Shown in pieces: positions 33,928-41,537 of a DNA stretch of 55,871 nt. The stretch spans positions 1 through 55,871 of the forward strand of contig CAYYJO010000004.1 of assembly GCA_964472265.1 (NCBI GenBank), in the 5' to 3' direction. The notes below the pieces were generated by a model. It saw only the letters and a list, made by a program, of their open reading frames with translations. It made no database searches and had not been told where the DNA came from. Position 1 is the stretch's first letter; each line of letters starts with the position of its first letter. This DNA comes from JAGNLA01 sp964472265 (GTDB lineage Bacteria; Caldisericota; Caldisericia; JAAYUI01). A program made the translations under genes and the position numbers.

Positions 33928-35171
33928 TTTTTCACCTCAATCATTTTTGTGTCAGAATAGTAGCTGGCTCCTGCGCCGAGGATGTCCGAGACAAACTTGA
34001 GCGGAACCATGGTTGTGCCGTTGCAGTAAATGCGCGGCGGAACTGCTGAAGGAAGCAAAGTTTTCTTTCCATCAACGTAAGCGTATTTGTCCCCGATTGT
34101 CATTGTGACAGTCTTGGGACTCGAGTATGTGATCGTGATTTTTTGTTTGGCACCATCCCAGGCGATTTTTCCTCCGAGTGGCTCAACAACCTGCCGAACC
34201 GGAACCAGAGACCGCCCATTTTCGATTCTAACAGGGCAGGACAGCTTGAACTTCTCTCCGTTGACCTCATAGGTATACCCGCCGACAGTAAACTTCAAAA
34301 CGACCTGTTTTTTGGGGTTGGCGACATTCTTGACCGTGCGCTTGAGATTTCCGTCATACGAGAAGATGTAAAGGCTGCCGCCATCGGCATTTGAACCAAC
34401 GACAACTTCCGATGCGCCGATGTTGACGGTCAGAGAGACTGCATCAGGAACGGTGCTAAACTGTTTGATCATCACACCCGATGACGTAAATGACTTGATC
34501 ACGTTTCTGTCGAGGACAAATATTTTGTCTTCGTACTCGGAGGCATCGATTGCCTTTGGGTTTGAAAGCAGCCCCTTGCCAAATGATCCGGTTGGTTTTT
34601 TATCGGTGTTGCTTGCGGTTTTGACCTGGTTGTCGTCCAGGATGAAAAGTTTTTTTGTGGTCGAGTAATACGAAGCCATCGGGTTGACAAGCCCTGTGAC
34701 CTCTTTGCTAAGTTTTCCAAGGTCATCGATTATCACTACCTTTTTCAAGTTTCTGTCAACGATTGAGAGCCAGTAGTCATAGTCTGACCTGAGGTAGCTG
34801 ATATCAACGGGATTTTTGAGCTGACCGGTTCCGCTGCCTGCCTGGGTGACTGGACGGATGTACTTGTAAGAGGTGTATGTTTCGAACTCGAACAGCTTTG
34901 ATGCACCGTTGTTTGAAGAAACAAAGGCCACTTCGCCGGCGCACCAGCAGACGGTGAGGTTTGTCATGCCAGAAATCTGGGAGTTGCCTATGATCGTTGC
35001 CTGATAGTTGTAGGTGCTGTCAAATTTGTGAACTTGCTGTGTGGCGGTGTTGAGCACGAAGATGTTGCCGCTGTGATCAGAACAGATAGAGATTGCTGAT
35101 GTGATACCCCTAGAGGGTATATAGTGAAAGAGTAAGATTATGGCTAGAACTATAGGTATCAGTTTTTTCAT
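33924..35171 (-). CDS. Secreted beta-propeller protein with C-terminal stalk domain
   Basis: 415 residues from ATG 35171; the frame extends to 35207, but that extension is the promoter itself (the TTG at 35207 is the first half of the -35 box). Signal peptide 1-22. Residues about 25-270 contain repeated strands of an NHL/six-bladed propeller type (ICSDHSGNIFVLN, KLFILDDNQVKTA, KIFVLDRNVIKSF). The end (about 290-415) is a copper-amine-oxidase N-terminal-like 'stalk' domain: GRSLVPVRQVVEPLGGKIAW and GTTMVPLKFVSDILGAGASY. This domain is a surface stalk or adhesion module, not an oxidase. Operonic with the TlpA-type gene. Confidence 0.82.
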   Translation of the reverse strand: MKKLIPIVLAIILLFHYIPSRGITSAISICSDHSGNIFVLNTATQQVHKFDSTYNYQATIIGNSQISGMTNLTVCWCAGEVAFVSSNNGASKLFEFETYTSYKYIRPVTQAGSGTGQLKNPVDISYLRSDYDYWLSIVDRNLKKVVIIDDLGKLSKEVTGLVNPMASYYSTTKKLFILDDNQVKTASNTDKKPTGSFGKGLLSNPKAIDASEYEDKIFVLDRNVIKSFTSSGVMIKQFSTVPDAVSLTVNIGASEVVVGSNADGGSLYIFSYDGNLKRTVKNVANPKKQVVLKFTVGGYTYEVNGEKFKLSCPVRIENGRSLVPVRQVVEPLGGKIAWDGAKQKITITYSSPKTVTMTIGDKYAYVDGKKTLLPSAVPPRIYCNGTTMVPLKFVSDILGAGASYYSDTKMIEVKK

Positions 35172-35179
35172 CGGACTCC

Positions 35180-35207
35180 ATTCTATGTGTTTGAATATTT
35201 TTGTCAA
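35180..35207 (-). promoter_or_regulatory. Promoter of the propeller/stalk-tlpA operon
   Basis: TTGACA (35207-35202), 16-nt spacer, TAGAAT (35185-35180). The -10 ends 8 nt before the ATG at 35171, so the transcript would have almost no leader. Confidence 0.7.
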
Positions 35208-35248
35208 TGCCTTTTGTTTAAGATTTTCGCTAAACCCATTATAAACAA

Positions 35249-35278
35249 AAACCGCCCTTCACGATAGAAGGGCGGTTT
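35249..35278 (-). terminator. Rho-independent terminator after paralogue A
   Basis: 12-bp stem (35249-35260 with 35267-35278), 6-nt loop, T-rich tract on the minus strand. It lies 23 nt after the paralogue A stop. Confidence 0.9.
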
Positions 35279-35301
35279 GAATGATTCAGATCAACTTATG
35301 A

Positions 35302-38300
35302 TCATTTCGGGTAGGTTACTGTGATCATTTTTGTTTTGGCATCATACTGAACATCTGCCCCAAGGTTTTCTGCAACGAATCTGAGTGGGAGAAGAGTTTT
35401 TCCTCCAACCGAGACAGGGAAGAGAGTGCCCTTTGTGTTGTAGGTAACTTCCTTGCCATTGATTTTGCCCTTGTTCTTGAGAAGCCACATTTCAATGACT
35501 TTTGTTGGGGAACCTGGCGCGTTCTGTGTCAATGTGACCTTCTTTTCTGTTGCGTTCCAAGCAACAGTGCAGTTGAGCAGTGATGCTACATCGGCGATCG
35601 GCATGAATGTATTCCCATTGAGAGCCTTGAGGTTTGCCTGAGTGAAGGTGGCTGTTGGTGCTGTCTTGAGCGGAGTCTGAGCAACCCCGTTGACTGTCCA
35701 GTTGGTCTTGTCGAGTGTGAGGACAATAACGGTTTTCTTCGGCTTTGCCTCAAAGGTGATGGTCTTGGTCGACTTGTTGCCGGCTTCGTCCGAGGCTTCG
35801 ATGGTGATTGTGTTCTTTCCTTCGACCACTGTATAGTCGAGGGTGAAGATGCCCTGGTCGCCTTCGTTGGATTCAAGGTTTGCAATGCTGCCGTTGATGT
35901 AGACGGTTGCTGTCTGTTCGGTCTTTACCTTGATTGTCGTTGCATCGTCCGGGGCAAAGACGTCGTTTGCTGTCGGTGCGACGACTTCGATGCTTGGTGG
36001 TGTTGTGTCAAGGATGATGGTCTTCCTGACGATGGTTTCGTTGCAGGCCTGGTCGCGTCCGATGAATTCGACTACGTTTGCGCCTTCCTTGAGGTTAACG
36101 GTGTGGCTGAACTTGTAGGTGATTGAACCTGAGTTTGCGGTTTCGTAGATTTCGCCGGTGAGAAGCTGTGTTTCTTTGCCGTCGAACCTGATGAAGACTG
36201 AATCGGTGACCTGGAACTTGGTGTTGTCGCCGTCGGTGAGCATTTCCGTGAATCCGCGCTCGCCTTCAACAGTGTAGGTCTTCTTGCTGACCCTGATCGA
36301 CTCTGACTTTGGCTCAACAACGGTAATCGGTGGAGCGACTGTGTCGAGATAGAAGTCAACGGTCTGCGGTTCTTCCTTGATTCCGTTGAACTCAGCCTGC
36401 CATGTGATCTTGGCTCTCTGTGAGCCTGGCATCATTCTTGCTTCGCCGCCGTAGATGACTTCCTTGTCCGGCTGGTTGTTGAACCAGAATGTGAGCTTTG
36501 CCTCAGGGTTGAGACACTCGAAACCGAGGATTGGCGGCTTGTTGAACCATTCGCCGCAATTTGGCTGGTCTGGATCCTTGAAATAAATCCATGACTTGAG
36601 TGGTGACGGTTCGATAACGTATTCTTCTGAGGTTACCGGTTCATCCTTGTCGGTTGAGACGCTGAGATTGTATGGGCCGTGCTTGCGTGGGTTCTTGATG
36701 CCTGCATCAACCTTGAACTCGACAATTGACCATTCAAACGGCTTGCAGTTTGAGTCTGTTGTGATCGTGACCTTCTGGCCAACGACAACGACTTCGGTGA
36801 CCGGCTTCATACACACGTAGACGTTTTCTGGCGTGATTGTCGGTGGAACGGTTGTGCCTTCGGGGAAGACAACGTGAATTTTTTCACCAACTGAGAGTTC
36901 GCCACCGGCTGACGGCTGGTATTTGAACTTGTAGCCCGATGTAACCGATCCCTGGTAGTCAGTGAGTTCGAGATCGGAGATCAATGGCATTGACTTGATG
37001 ATGTCGAAGTTTTCGAAGTTGTATTCTTTGCCGTCATAGGAGAACTTGAGCGTGTAGGTGCCTGGAACCGGGTTTCTGATTCCGGCTTCGACTTTGAACC
37101 TGATTCTCAGAGATCCAGAGATTTCTTCGGTTGCCGTGAGGGTGATTGTGTTATCGGAGATTGCGATTGCGCCTGTGTAGGTCTTGCCACCAACTTCAAC
37201 GGTCTTGGCATCAATCTTGCTTGGAAGAACTGTTGTTGCAGGGAAAATGACTGAGAATGTTGATCCAGCCTTAATCTTGAGGTCTGATGGGAGGATTCCG
37301 ACTGCCGTATATGCTGCCGTTGCCTTTTCAAAATTCGGTGTGACTTTCACTGAGGCTACTGCACCAATTCTGAAGTTTGCTGACTTGATGAAGTTTGGTT
37401 CAGATGATGATGAGATTTCGACTGTGTTGTCGCCTGTTGCTGACGGGTTCCTGATTCCTGCGATTTCGAGGAACTGGATTGTTGCATCGCCAAGGTTTGC
37501 AATGTCGGTTGGAACAACGAGGGTGATCTGGTTTGTTGTGTCGCCTGGTGCAATCTGTGGCGTGCTTGTAACGAATGAACCGTTGATCTTGATCGACTTT
37601 GCCGGGAACTTTTTTGGAAGGGTGAATGCCTTTGGAATCTTGATCATGATGGTTGATGAACCACCGTCAAGTGCTCCGCCTTCACCGGTCTTGAACTTGA
37701 TTGATGCGTTTGTGACCTGGTCATTGTCTGGTGGGTCGAGGATGACGTTCACATCTGAGATGTCAGAGCATGGAAGCATGAAGGCTTCTGATTCAACCGG
37801 CGTTGGTTCCGGGAGGGTTGCAATCGCCAGTCTGTAGCGACCTGGTGTTGCCGGAGCGATGAGGCCTGTGTTCTTTGAGGTGTTGATGTCGATTGAGTTG
37901 TAGCCCTTTCTCCAGGCTTCAATTTCAAGCGGTGTGTTGACCTGATATGAACGCTCCTTGCAGTTGTTGATGAGAATTGGGTATCCCTGGCATTCAGAAC
38001 ATGGCGAGTAGCCGATTGAGGTTGAACGGATGATTGTCTTCATCCTTTCCATTCTCTGTGTCTGGTCGCGCGGGAGTGGCGGGAAAACGGTTCCAAGCTG
38101 CCAGCATCCAAGACCTGACGGATCCTTGATTATTCTGACTCTGCCCTGTGTGGCGTCGCAAACGCTTCCCCAACCTGGTACTGAGTCTTTTGCACATGCC
38201 GGGGTTTCATCGAATTCGGTTGCGCCTTTTTCGTCTTTAACGGCGTAGACTTTTCCGAGTTCTTTTTCTTCCTGGTTAGTGTATTTCTTGAAGTAGTTTT

Positions 38301-38631
38301 CGTTCGGGATAAATCTGATGTTTTCCTTCTGTCCGGTTACTGGCGGAAGTCCATCACAGATCTCCTTAACAAGATCAGTGTTTGATACTGAGGCTGCCTC
38401 GTCGATCGGGAACCAGATCTTGAGCCAGTCGTGAATTTTGATGTTCACGTTGTATCTCATGTAAACCTTGAAGGCGGTAAGGGTGTTTGCCCTTGCAGCC
38501 GCAATTTTCGGCTTTGTCATGTTCAGTTCTACGTGAACTGGACCCAAAGTTGCCATTGTCACCGGGATTGTTGTGAGGATCAACCCGGCAGTGAGGATAA
38601 GTGTGATTGCTGCGATAATTGTTTTCCTCAT
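35302..38631 (-). CDS. Large secreted Cys-containing stalk protein, family paralogue A
   Basis: 1109 residues from ATG 38631 (AGGAG 6 nt upstream). I do not recognise the family. Seen in order: signal peptide (1-27); an N-terminal domain (about 28-290) opening GPVHVELNMTKPK and carrying DPSGLGCW, PCSECQGY, NNCKERSYQ, PATPGRY and EAFMLPCSD; about three beta-sandwich repeats (about 291-675) with a pattern like FP-x-G-TTVP...I-NP...GTY-x-L; a Cys-pair domain with WFNKPPILGFECLNPEA; an Ig-like module ending ILDTTPP; a bacterial Ig-like module; and a stalk domain (about 968-1109) with LLPLRFVAENLGADVQY. Probably surface-exposed. It is monocistronic, with its own terminator. Confidence 0.85.
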   Translation of the reverse strand: MRKTIIAAITLILTAGLILTTIPVTMATLGPVHVELNMTKPKIAAARANTLTAFKVYMRYNVNIKIHDWLKIWFPIDEAASVSNTDLVKEICDGLPPVTGQKENIRFIPNENYFKKYTNQEEKELGKVYAVKDEKGATEFDETPACAKDSVPGWGSVCDATQGRVRIIKDPSGLGCWQLGTVFPPLPRDQTQRMERMKTIIRSTSIGYSPCSECQGYPILINNCKERSYQVNTPLEIEAWRKGYNSIDINTSKNTGLIAPATPGRYRLAIATLPEPTPVESEAFMLPCSDISDVNVILDPPDNDQVTNASIKFKTGEGGALDGGSSTIMIKIPKAFTLPKKFPAKSIKINGSFVTSTPQIAPGDTTNQITLVVPTDIANLGDATIQFLEIAGIRNPSATGDNTVEISSSSEPNFIKSANFRIGAVASVKVTPNFEKATAAYTAVGILPSDLKIKAGSTFSVIFPATTVLPSKIDAKTVEVGGKTYTGAIAISDNTITLTATEEISGSLRIRFKVEAGIRNPVPGTYTLKFSYDGKEYNFENFDIIKSMPLISDLELTDYQGSVTSGYKFKYQPSAGGELSVGEKIHVVFPEGTTVPPTITPENVYVCMKPVTEVVVVGQKVTITTDSNCKPFEWSIVEFKVDAGIKNPRKHGPYNLSVSTDKDEPVTSEEYVIEPSPLKSWIYFKDPDQPNCGEWFNKPPILGFECLNPEAKLTFWFNNQPDKEVIYGGEARMMPGSQRAKITWQAEFNGIKEEPQTVDFYLDTVAPPITVVEPKSESIRVSKKTYTVEGERGFTEMLTDGDNTKFQVTDSVFIRFDGKETQLLTGEIYETANSGSITYKFSHTVNLKEGANVVEFIGRDQACNETIVRKTIILDTTPPSIEVVAPTANDVFAPDDATTIKVKTEQTATVYINGSIANLESNEGDQGIFTLDYTVVEGKNTITIEASDEAGNKSTKTITFEAKPKKTVIVLTLDKTNWTVNGVAQTPLKTAPTATFTQANLKALNGNTFMPIADVASLLNCTVAWNATEKKVTLTQNAPGSPTKVIEMWLLKNKGKINGKEVTYNTKGTLFPVSVGGKTLLPLRFVAENLGADVQYDAKTKMITVTYPK
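36005..36590 (-). repeat. Module shared with paralogue C (copy in A)
   Basis: Encodes WFNKPPILGFECLNPEA through ILDTTPP. It is far more similar to 42240-42830 than the flanking domains are; 35 nt are identical (36455-36489 against 42690-42724). Boundaries are approximate. Confidence 0.75.
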
Positions 38632-38668
38632 CCGATTCTCCTTTCGACTTTCGACCAAAACTCCAACA

Positions 38669-38696
38669 AGTCTAGCAGTTTGGTATATTCAAACAA
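38669..38696 (-). promoter_or_regulatory. Possible promoter of paralogue A
   Basis: TTGTTT (38696-38691), 16-nt spacer, TAGACT (38674-38669) on the minus strand. Both boxes are weak. The rest of 38632-38834 is an AT-rich divergent spacer with a 7-bp inverted repeat at 38703-38727. Confidence 0.3.
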
Positions 38697-38786
38697 ATTA
38701 AAATCTGCTGGTGTGATTTAAGCAGATCAAACCAAAATTCCATTTAAGAAAGCCCTAAAACGTGTTAATTTAGGATTAAGTAAGGT

Positions 38787-38815
38787 TTGTTTGAACACAG
38801 GTTTTTTTATATAAA
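38787..38815 (+). promoter_or_regulatory. Candidate promoter of the lipoprotein gene
   Basis: TTGTTT (38787-38792), 17-nt spacer, TATAAA (38810-38815), 19 nt before the ATG. Confidence 0.4.
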
Positions 38816-38834
38816 CTACTTCGCGGAGGTTTTT

Positions 38835-39866
38835 ATGAGAATGAAAACTTTAGTGGCGATAGTATTGGTTTTGTCAACGATGGCAGCTTTCACGTCCTGT
38901 GGCGAGGAAAAAACGGAGGATTTGGCATACATTTCAGGCACAATCTATGAAAAGACGACAAAGGCACCGATCCCCGATGCAATCGTGACTCTCGACAACC
39001 AGACAATGACCTCGACAACAGACGGGAGATTCATTTTTTCCAAGCTTGAAAAAGGATCGAAGCACACTCTCGAATGCAGCAAACCGCTTTACAAGAATTT
39101 CAAACTGGAAAACATCGTAGCCGTTTACCCTGGAGTGACCCAGGATATTGAACTGGATATTGAAATCCCGAATCCACCAAAAACAGTGAAGCTTGGACAA
39201 CTGACAACGAAGAATCTCAAGTCGTTTGATTATGTCCTCAGCTATGGAACGTCACCGACACAGATTACTTACGAAATGGATGGAAGTTTCTCGGCACCGA
39301 ATTCTTACTCACACAACATGAAGCAGTACAGGCAGCAGCAGGTTCAGGTCGGCCCAGATGATGCCAAAAAGGAATCACCACCAATCAAGCTCATTGAGAT
39401 TGCAGGAAAGCAATGGATTGATGAAGGAAACGGGTTTTCAGCTGTTCCTCCGGATCAGATAAGACAAGGTTTCCGCGACATGTTCTTTATGATTGAGGAT
39501 AGAACTGCAATCATCAACAAGGCTCTGGCAAATGCCCAGAATGTCGAGGACATTGGCCAATCGACAATCGGTGGAATATCATGCAACAGATACCGCGGTC
39601 TAACCATTATCCAGCTTCAAAGACCAGTTGATTCGCAAACTGGAAAGACGACAGTAAATGATACTGTTTTGTGTGAATTCAACGTCGCAGTTGCCACGCA
39701 GGCAGGACTTGAAAACACTCCCATTGATATCGACATCATGCTTTTCTACAAGGATTTGCAGAGCAGACCGTATTCCCACATAACACTGAGCAACTGCAAC
39801 TCTCCAATCGTCATCAAGGAACCGGAAGTCAAGAATTCGTCAAGCCCAATCAAGGTCAATCCGTAA
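38835..39866 (+). CDS. Lipoprotein with carboxypeptidase-regulatory-like domain
   Basis: 343 residues from ATG 38835 (GGAGGT 5 nt upstream). Signal peptide with lipobox-like FTSC (Cys about 22). Residues about 30-110 form a CarboxypepD_reg beta-sandwich: ISGTIYEKTTKAPIPDAIVTLD, STTDGRFIFSKLEKG. The C-terminal 230 residues (from about LGQLTTKNLKSFDYVLSYG) resemble LolA/LppX-like lipid- or ligand-binding sheets in pattern (EMDGSFSAPN..., KQWIDEGNGFSAVP), but this is only a resemblance. It faces the E-D-C-B operon convergently and stands between that operon and paralogue A, so a part in the same surface system is possible but not shown. Confidence 0.75.
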   Translation: MRMKTLVAIVLVLSTMAAFTSCGEEKTEDLAYISGTIYEKTTKAPIPDAIVTLDNQTMTSTTDGRFIFSKLEKGSKHTLECSKPLYKNFKLENIVAVYPGVTQDIELDIEIPNPPKTVKLGQLTTKNLKSFDYVLSYGTSPTQITYEMDGSFSAPNSYSHNMKQYRQQQVQVGPDDAKKESPPIKLIEIAGKQWIDEGNGFSAVPPDQIRQGFRDMFFMIEDRTAIINKALANAQNVEDIGQSTIGGISCNRYRGLTIIQLQRPVDSQTGKTTVNDTVLCEFNVAVATQAGLENTPIDIDIMLFYKDLQSRPYSHITLSNCNSPIVIKEPEVKNSSSPIKVNP

Positions 39867-39887
39867 TATTTCAGTATCAACATTCAC

Positions 39888-39911
39888 AACCCCCGTTGAA
39901 AGACGGGGGTT
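39888..39911 (+). terminator. Rho-independent terminator after the lipoprotein gene
   Basis: 9-bp stem (39888-39896 with 39903-39911), loop of 6, followed by a T-rich tract on the plus strand. It abuts the convergent paralogue B stop and may serve both directions, although the minus side lacks a T-run. Confidence 0.85.
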
Positions 39912-41537
39912 TTATTTTTCCGTTCGTTTAACAATTTCTATCTGACCGCAGTCATAGATTTTTTCGTAAGCTTCGACTTTGATATCGTACGTTCCCGCTG
40001 GCGGATTGATGATTTTGCATTTGTTGGTGATGTTGATTATTGCGAGGTTATTGGTTGTGACTGGTGAATTGAATGTCAGTCCAGTGTTCCCGGCAATAAC
40101 GGTGCCCTTGCAGTATTTTCCATCGACTGTTATCAAATTTGCTTCAATCTTTTTTGGGATAATAAAGCCGTCTGGCAGGAAGACTGTTATCTGGTCACCA
40201 CTTTTGATCGGTTTGTCCAGAGCAACCCTGATGGTCAAATCCAGGACTTCATCTTCAAAATAATTGATTGCAATCGAGACTGATTCAAACTTTGGTGTGA
40301 ATGGTTCCGATTTCACAAACTCCGGTTCAGAGGTGGTGCAGACTTCTACTTGAACAGGCTTCGTTGAATCTTTGATTGAAATCTTGGATGAGGGGAGGAA
40401 ATCGATTGTAACGCTGCTCATGTTTTCAACGTCGACATTTGAGGTAAAAGTCAGTGTTTGCCAGTTATTTTTGCTGATCACCCTTATGCTGTATTCAGTC
40501 GGCATTTTCCCGTTGACCAGCACAGAACCTTTGGGCAATTCATTTGGGAGTTTTACAGCGGGGGGAAATCTCATGGTAATTTGGCTGGTTCCACCGTCCA
40601 GGGCGCCACCTTCACCGGTTGCAAAACTGACTCGCAGCAAAGAATTAGGGTTTTCCAAAACATTGACTGTTGCAGCGGGGGTTGTGATTTTCGAGCACGG
40701 CAGGACAAAAGCTTCTGACTCAACCGGCTCCGGCTCAGGCTTGGTCGCCACTGCAACCCTGTATCTGCCGGGCGTGGCAGGTGCGATAATTCCGGTGCTG
40801 GCTGTGCTGTTCCAGTCGATAGAATTATACCCTTTTCGCCAGGCATCTACTGACAGGGAGGCGTACTCCTGATATGACCTTTCCAGACAATTATTGACGA
40901 TTATTGCATAACCCTGGCATTCTGCACAGGGAGTATAGCAAAACAATGTGCTTCTCATAATTGCTTGTAATTTCTTGATCAAATCCGTTTGATCAAATGG
41001 CATTGAGGGCATGACAGTTCCAAGCATCCAACAGCCCAAACCTGACGGATCTTTGATTATCCTGTACTTTTTCAATTCTATGCCACAAGCGCTGCCCCAA
41101 TCCGATATTTCCGAAACGTCGGGACAGGAAGCAAAATTGTAACCACCATTATCATTTTTACCTTCATATATCTGTCTTACTTTCGACAATTCTGGATTAT
41201 CAAACTTCTCGAAGTACTCATTATTTGGTATGAATCTGGGATTGTTGATCCTTTCGTCAATTACCGGTAAACCATCGCATATCTCTCCGAGCACATCTTC
41301 AGGATTTTCTGAATTTGTGAATTCATCAATCGGAAACCAAATCTTGTACCAGTCAGTATATTTTATGTCTACGTTGTATCTGAAACTGATTTTGAAAACG
41401 TTGACTGAGTTTGCTCTTGCATGGCTCATCTTTGGCTTGGTGAGATTCAGCTCAACTCTTACCGGGCCAAGCGTGGCATTCACGCTGCTTGTTGTAAATA
41501 TCAGCGCCATAATTAACGGAACGACTATCTTTTTCAA
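39912..41537 (-). CDS. Secreted Cys-containing family paralogue B (short form)
   Basis: 541 residues. TTG start at 41537 with GGGGAG upstream, overlapping the paralogue C stop by 4 nt. Signal peptide (1-21), the full N-terminal family domain (TLGPVRVELNLTKPK, DPSGLGCWMLGTVMP, PCAECQGYAIIVNNC, PATPGRYRVAVATKPEPEP, EAFVLPCSK), then two of the beta-sandwich repeats (TGEGGALDGGTSQITM; ITVFLPDGFIIPKKI). It stops at YDCGQIEIVKRTEK, the exact place where A, C and E pass into their third repeat, so the Ig-like and stalk parts are absent. No remnant of them is visible downstream. This could be a freely secreted form. Last gene of E-D-C-B. Confidence 0.85.
   Translation of the reverse strand: MKKIVVPLIMALIFTTSSVNATLGPVRVELNLTKPKMSHARANSVNVFKISFRYNVDIKYTDWYKIWFPIDEFTNSENPEDVLGEICDGLPVIDERINNPRFIPNNEYFEKFDNPELSKVRQIYEGKNDNGGYNFASCPDVSEISDWGSACGIELKKYRIIKDPSGLGCWMLGTVMPSMPFDQTDLIKKLQAIMRSTLFCYTPCAECQGYAIIVNNCLERSYQEYASLSVDAWRKGYNSIDWNSTASTGIIAPATPGRYRVAVATKPEPEPVESEAFVLPCSKITTPAATVNVLENPNSLLRVSFATGEGGALDGGTSQITMRFPPAVKLPNELPKGSVLVNGKMPTEYSIRVISKNNWQTLTFTSNVDVENMSSVTIDFLPSSKISIKDSTKPVQVEVCTTSEPEFVKSEPFTPKFESVSIAINYFEDEVLDLTIRVALDKPIKSGDQITVFLPDGFIIPKKIEANLITVDGKYCKGTVIAGNTGLTFNSPVTTNNLAIINITNKCKIINPPAGTYDIKVEAYEKIYDCGQIEIVKRTEK

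Noticed and set aside
37184..37837. 217-codon frame antisense to paralogue A
   Set aside because: Composition reflects the complement of the repeats in A; no start signal or recognised motif.
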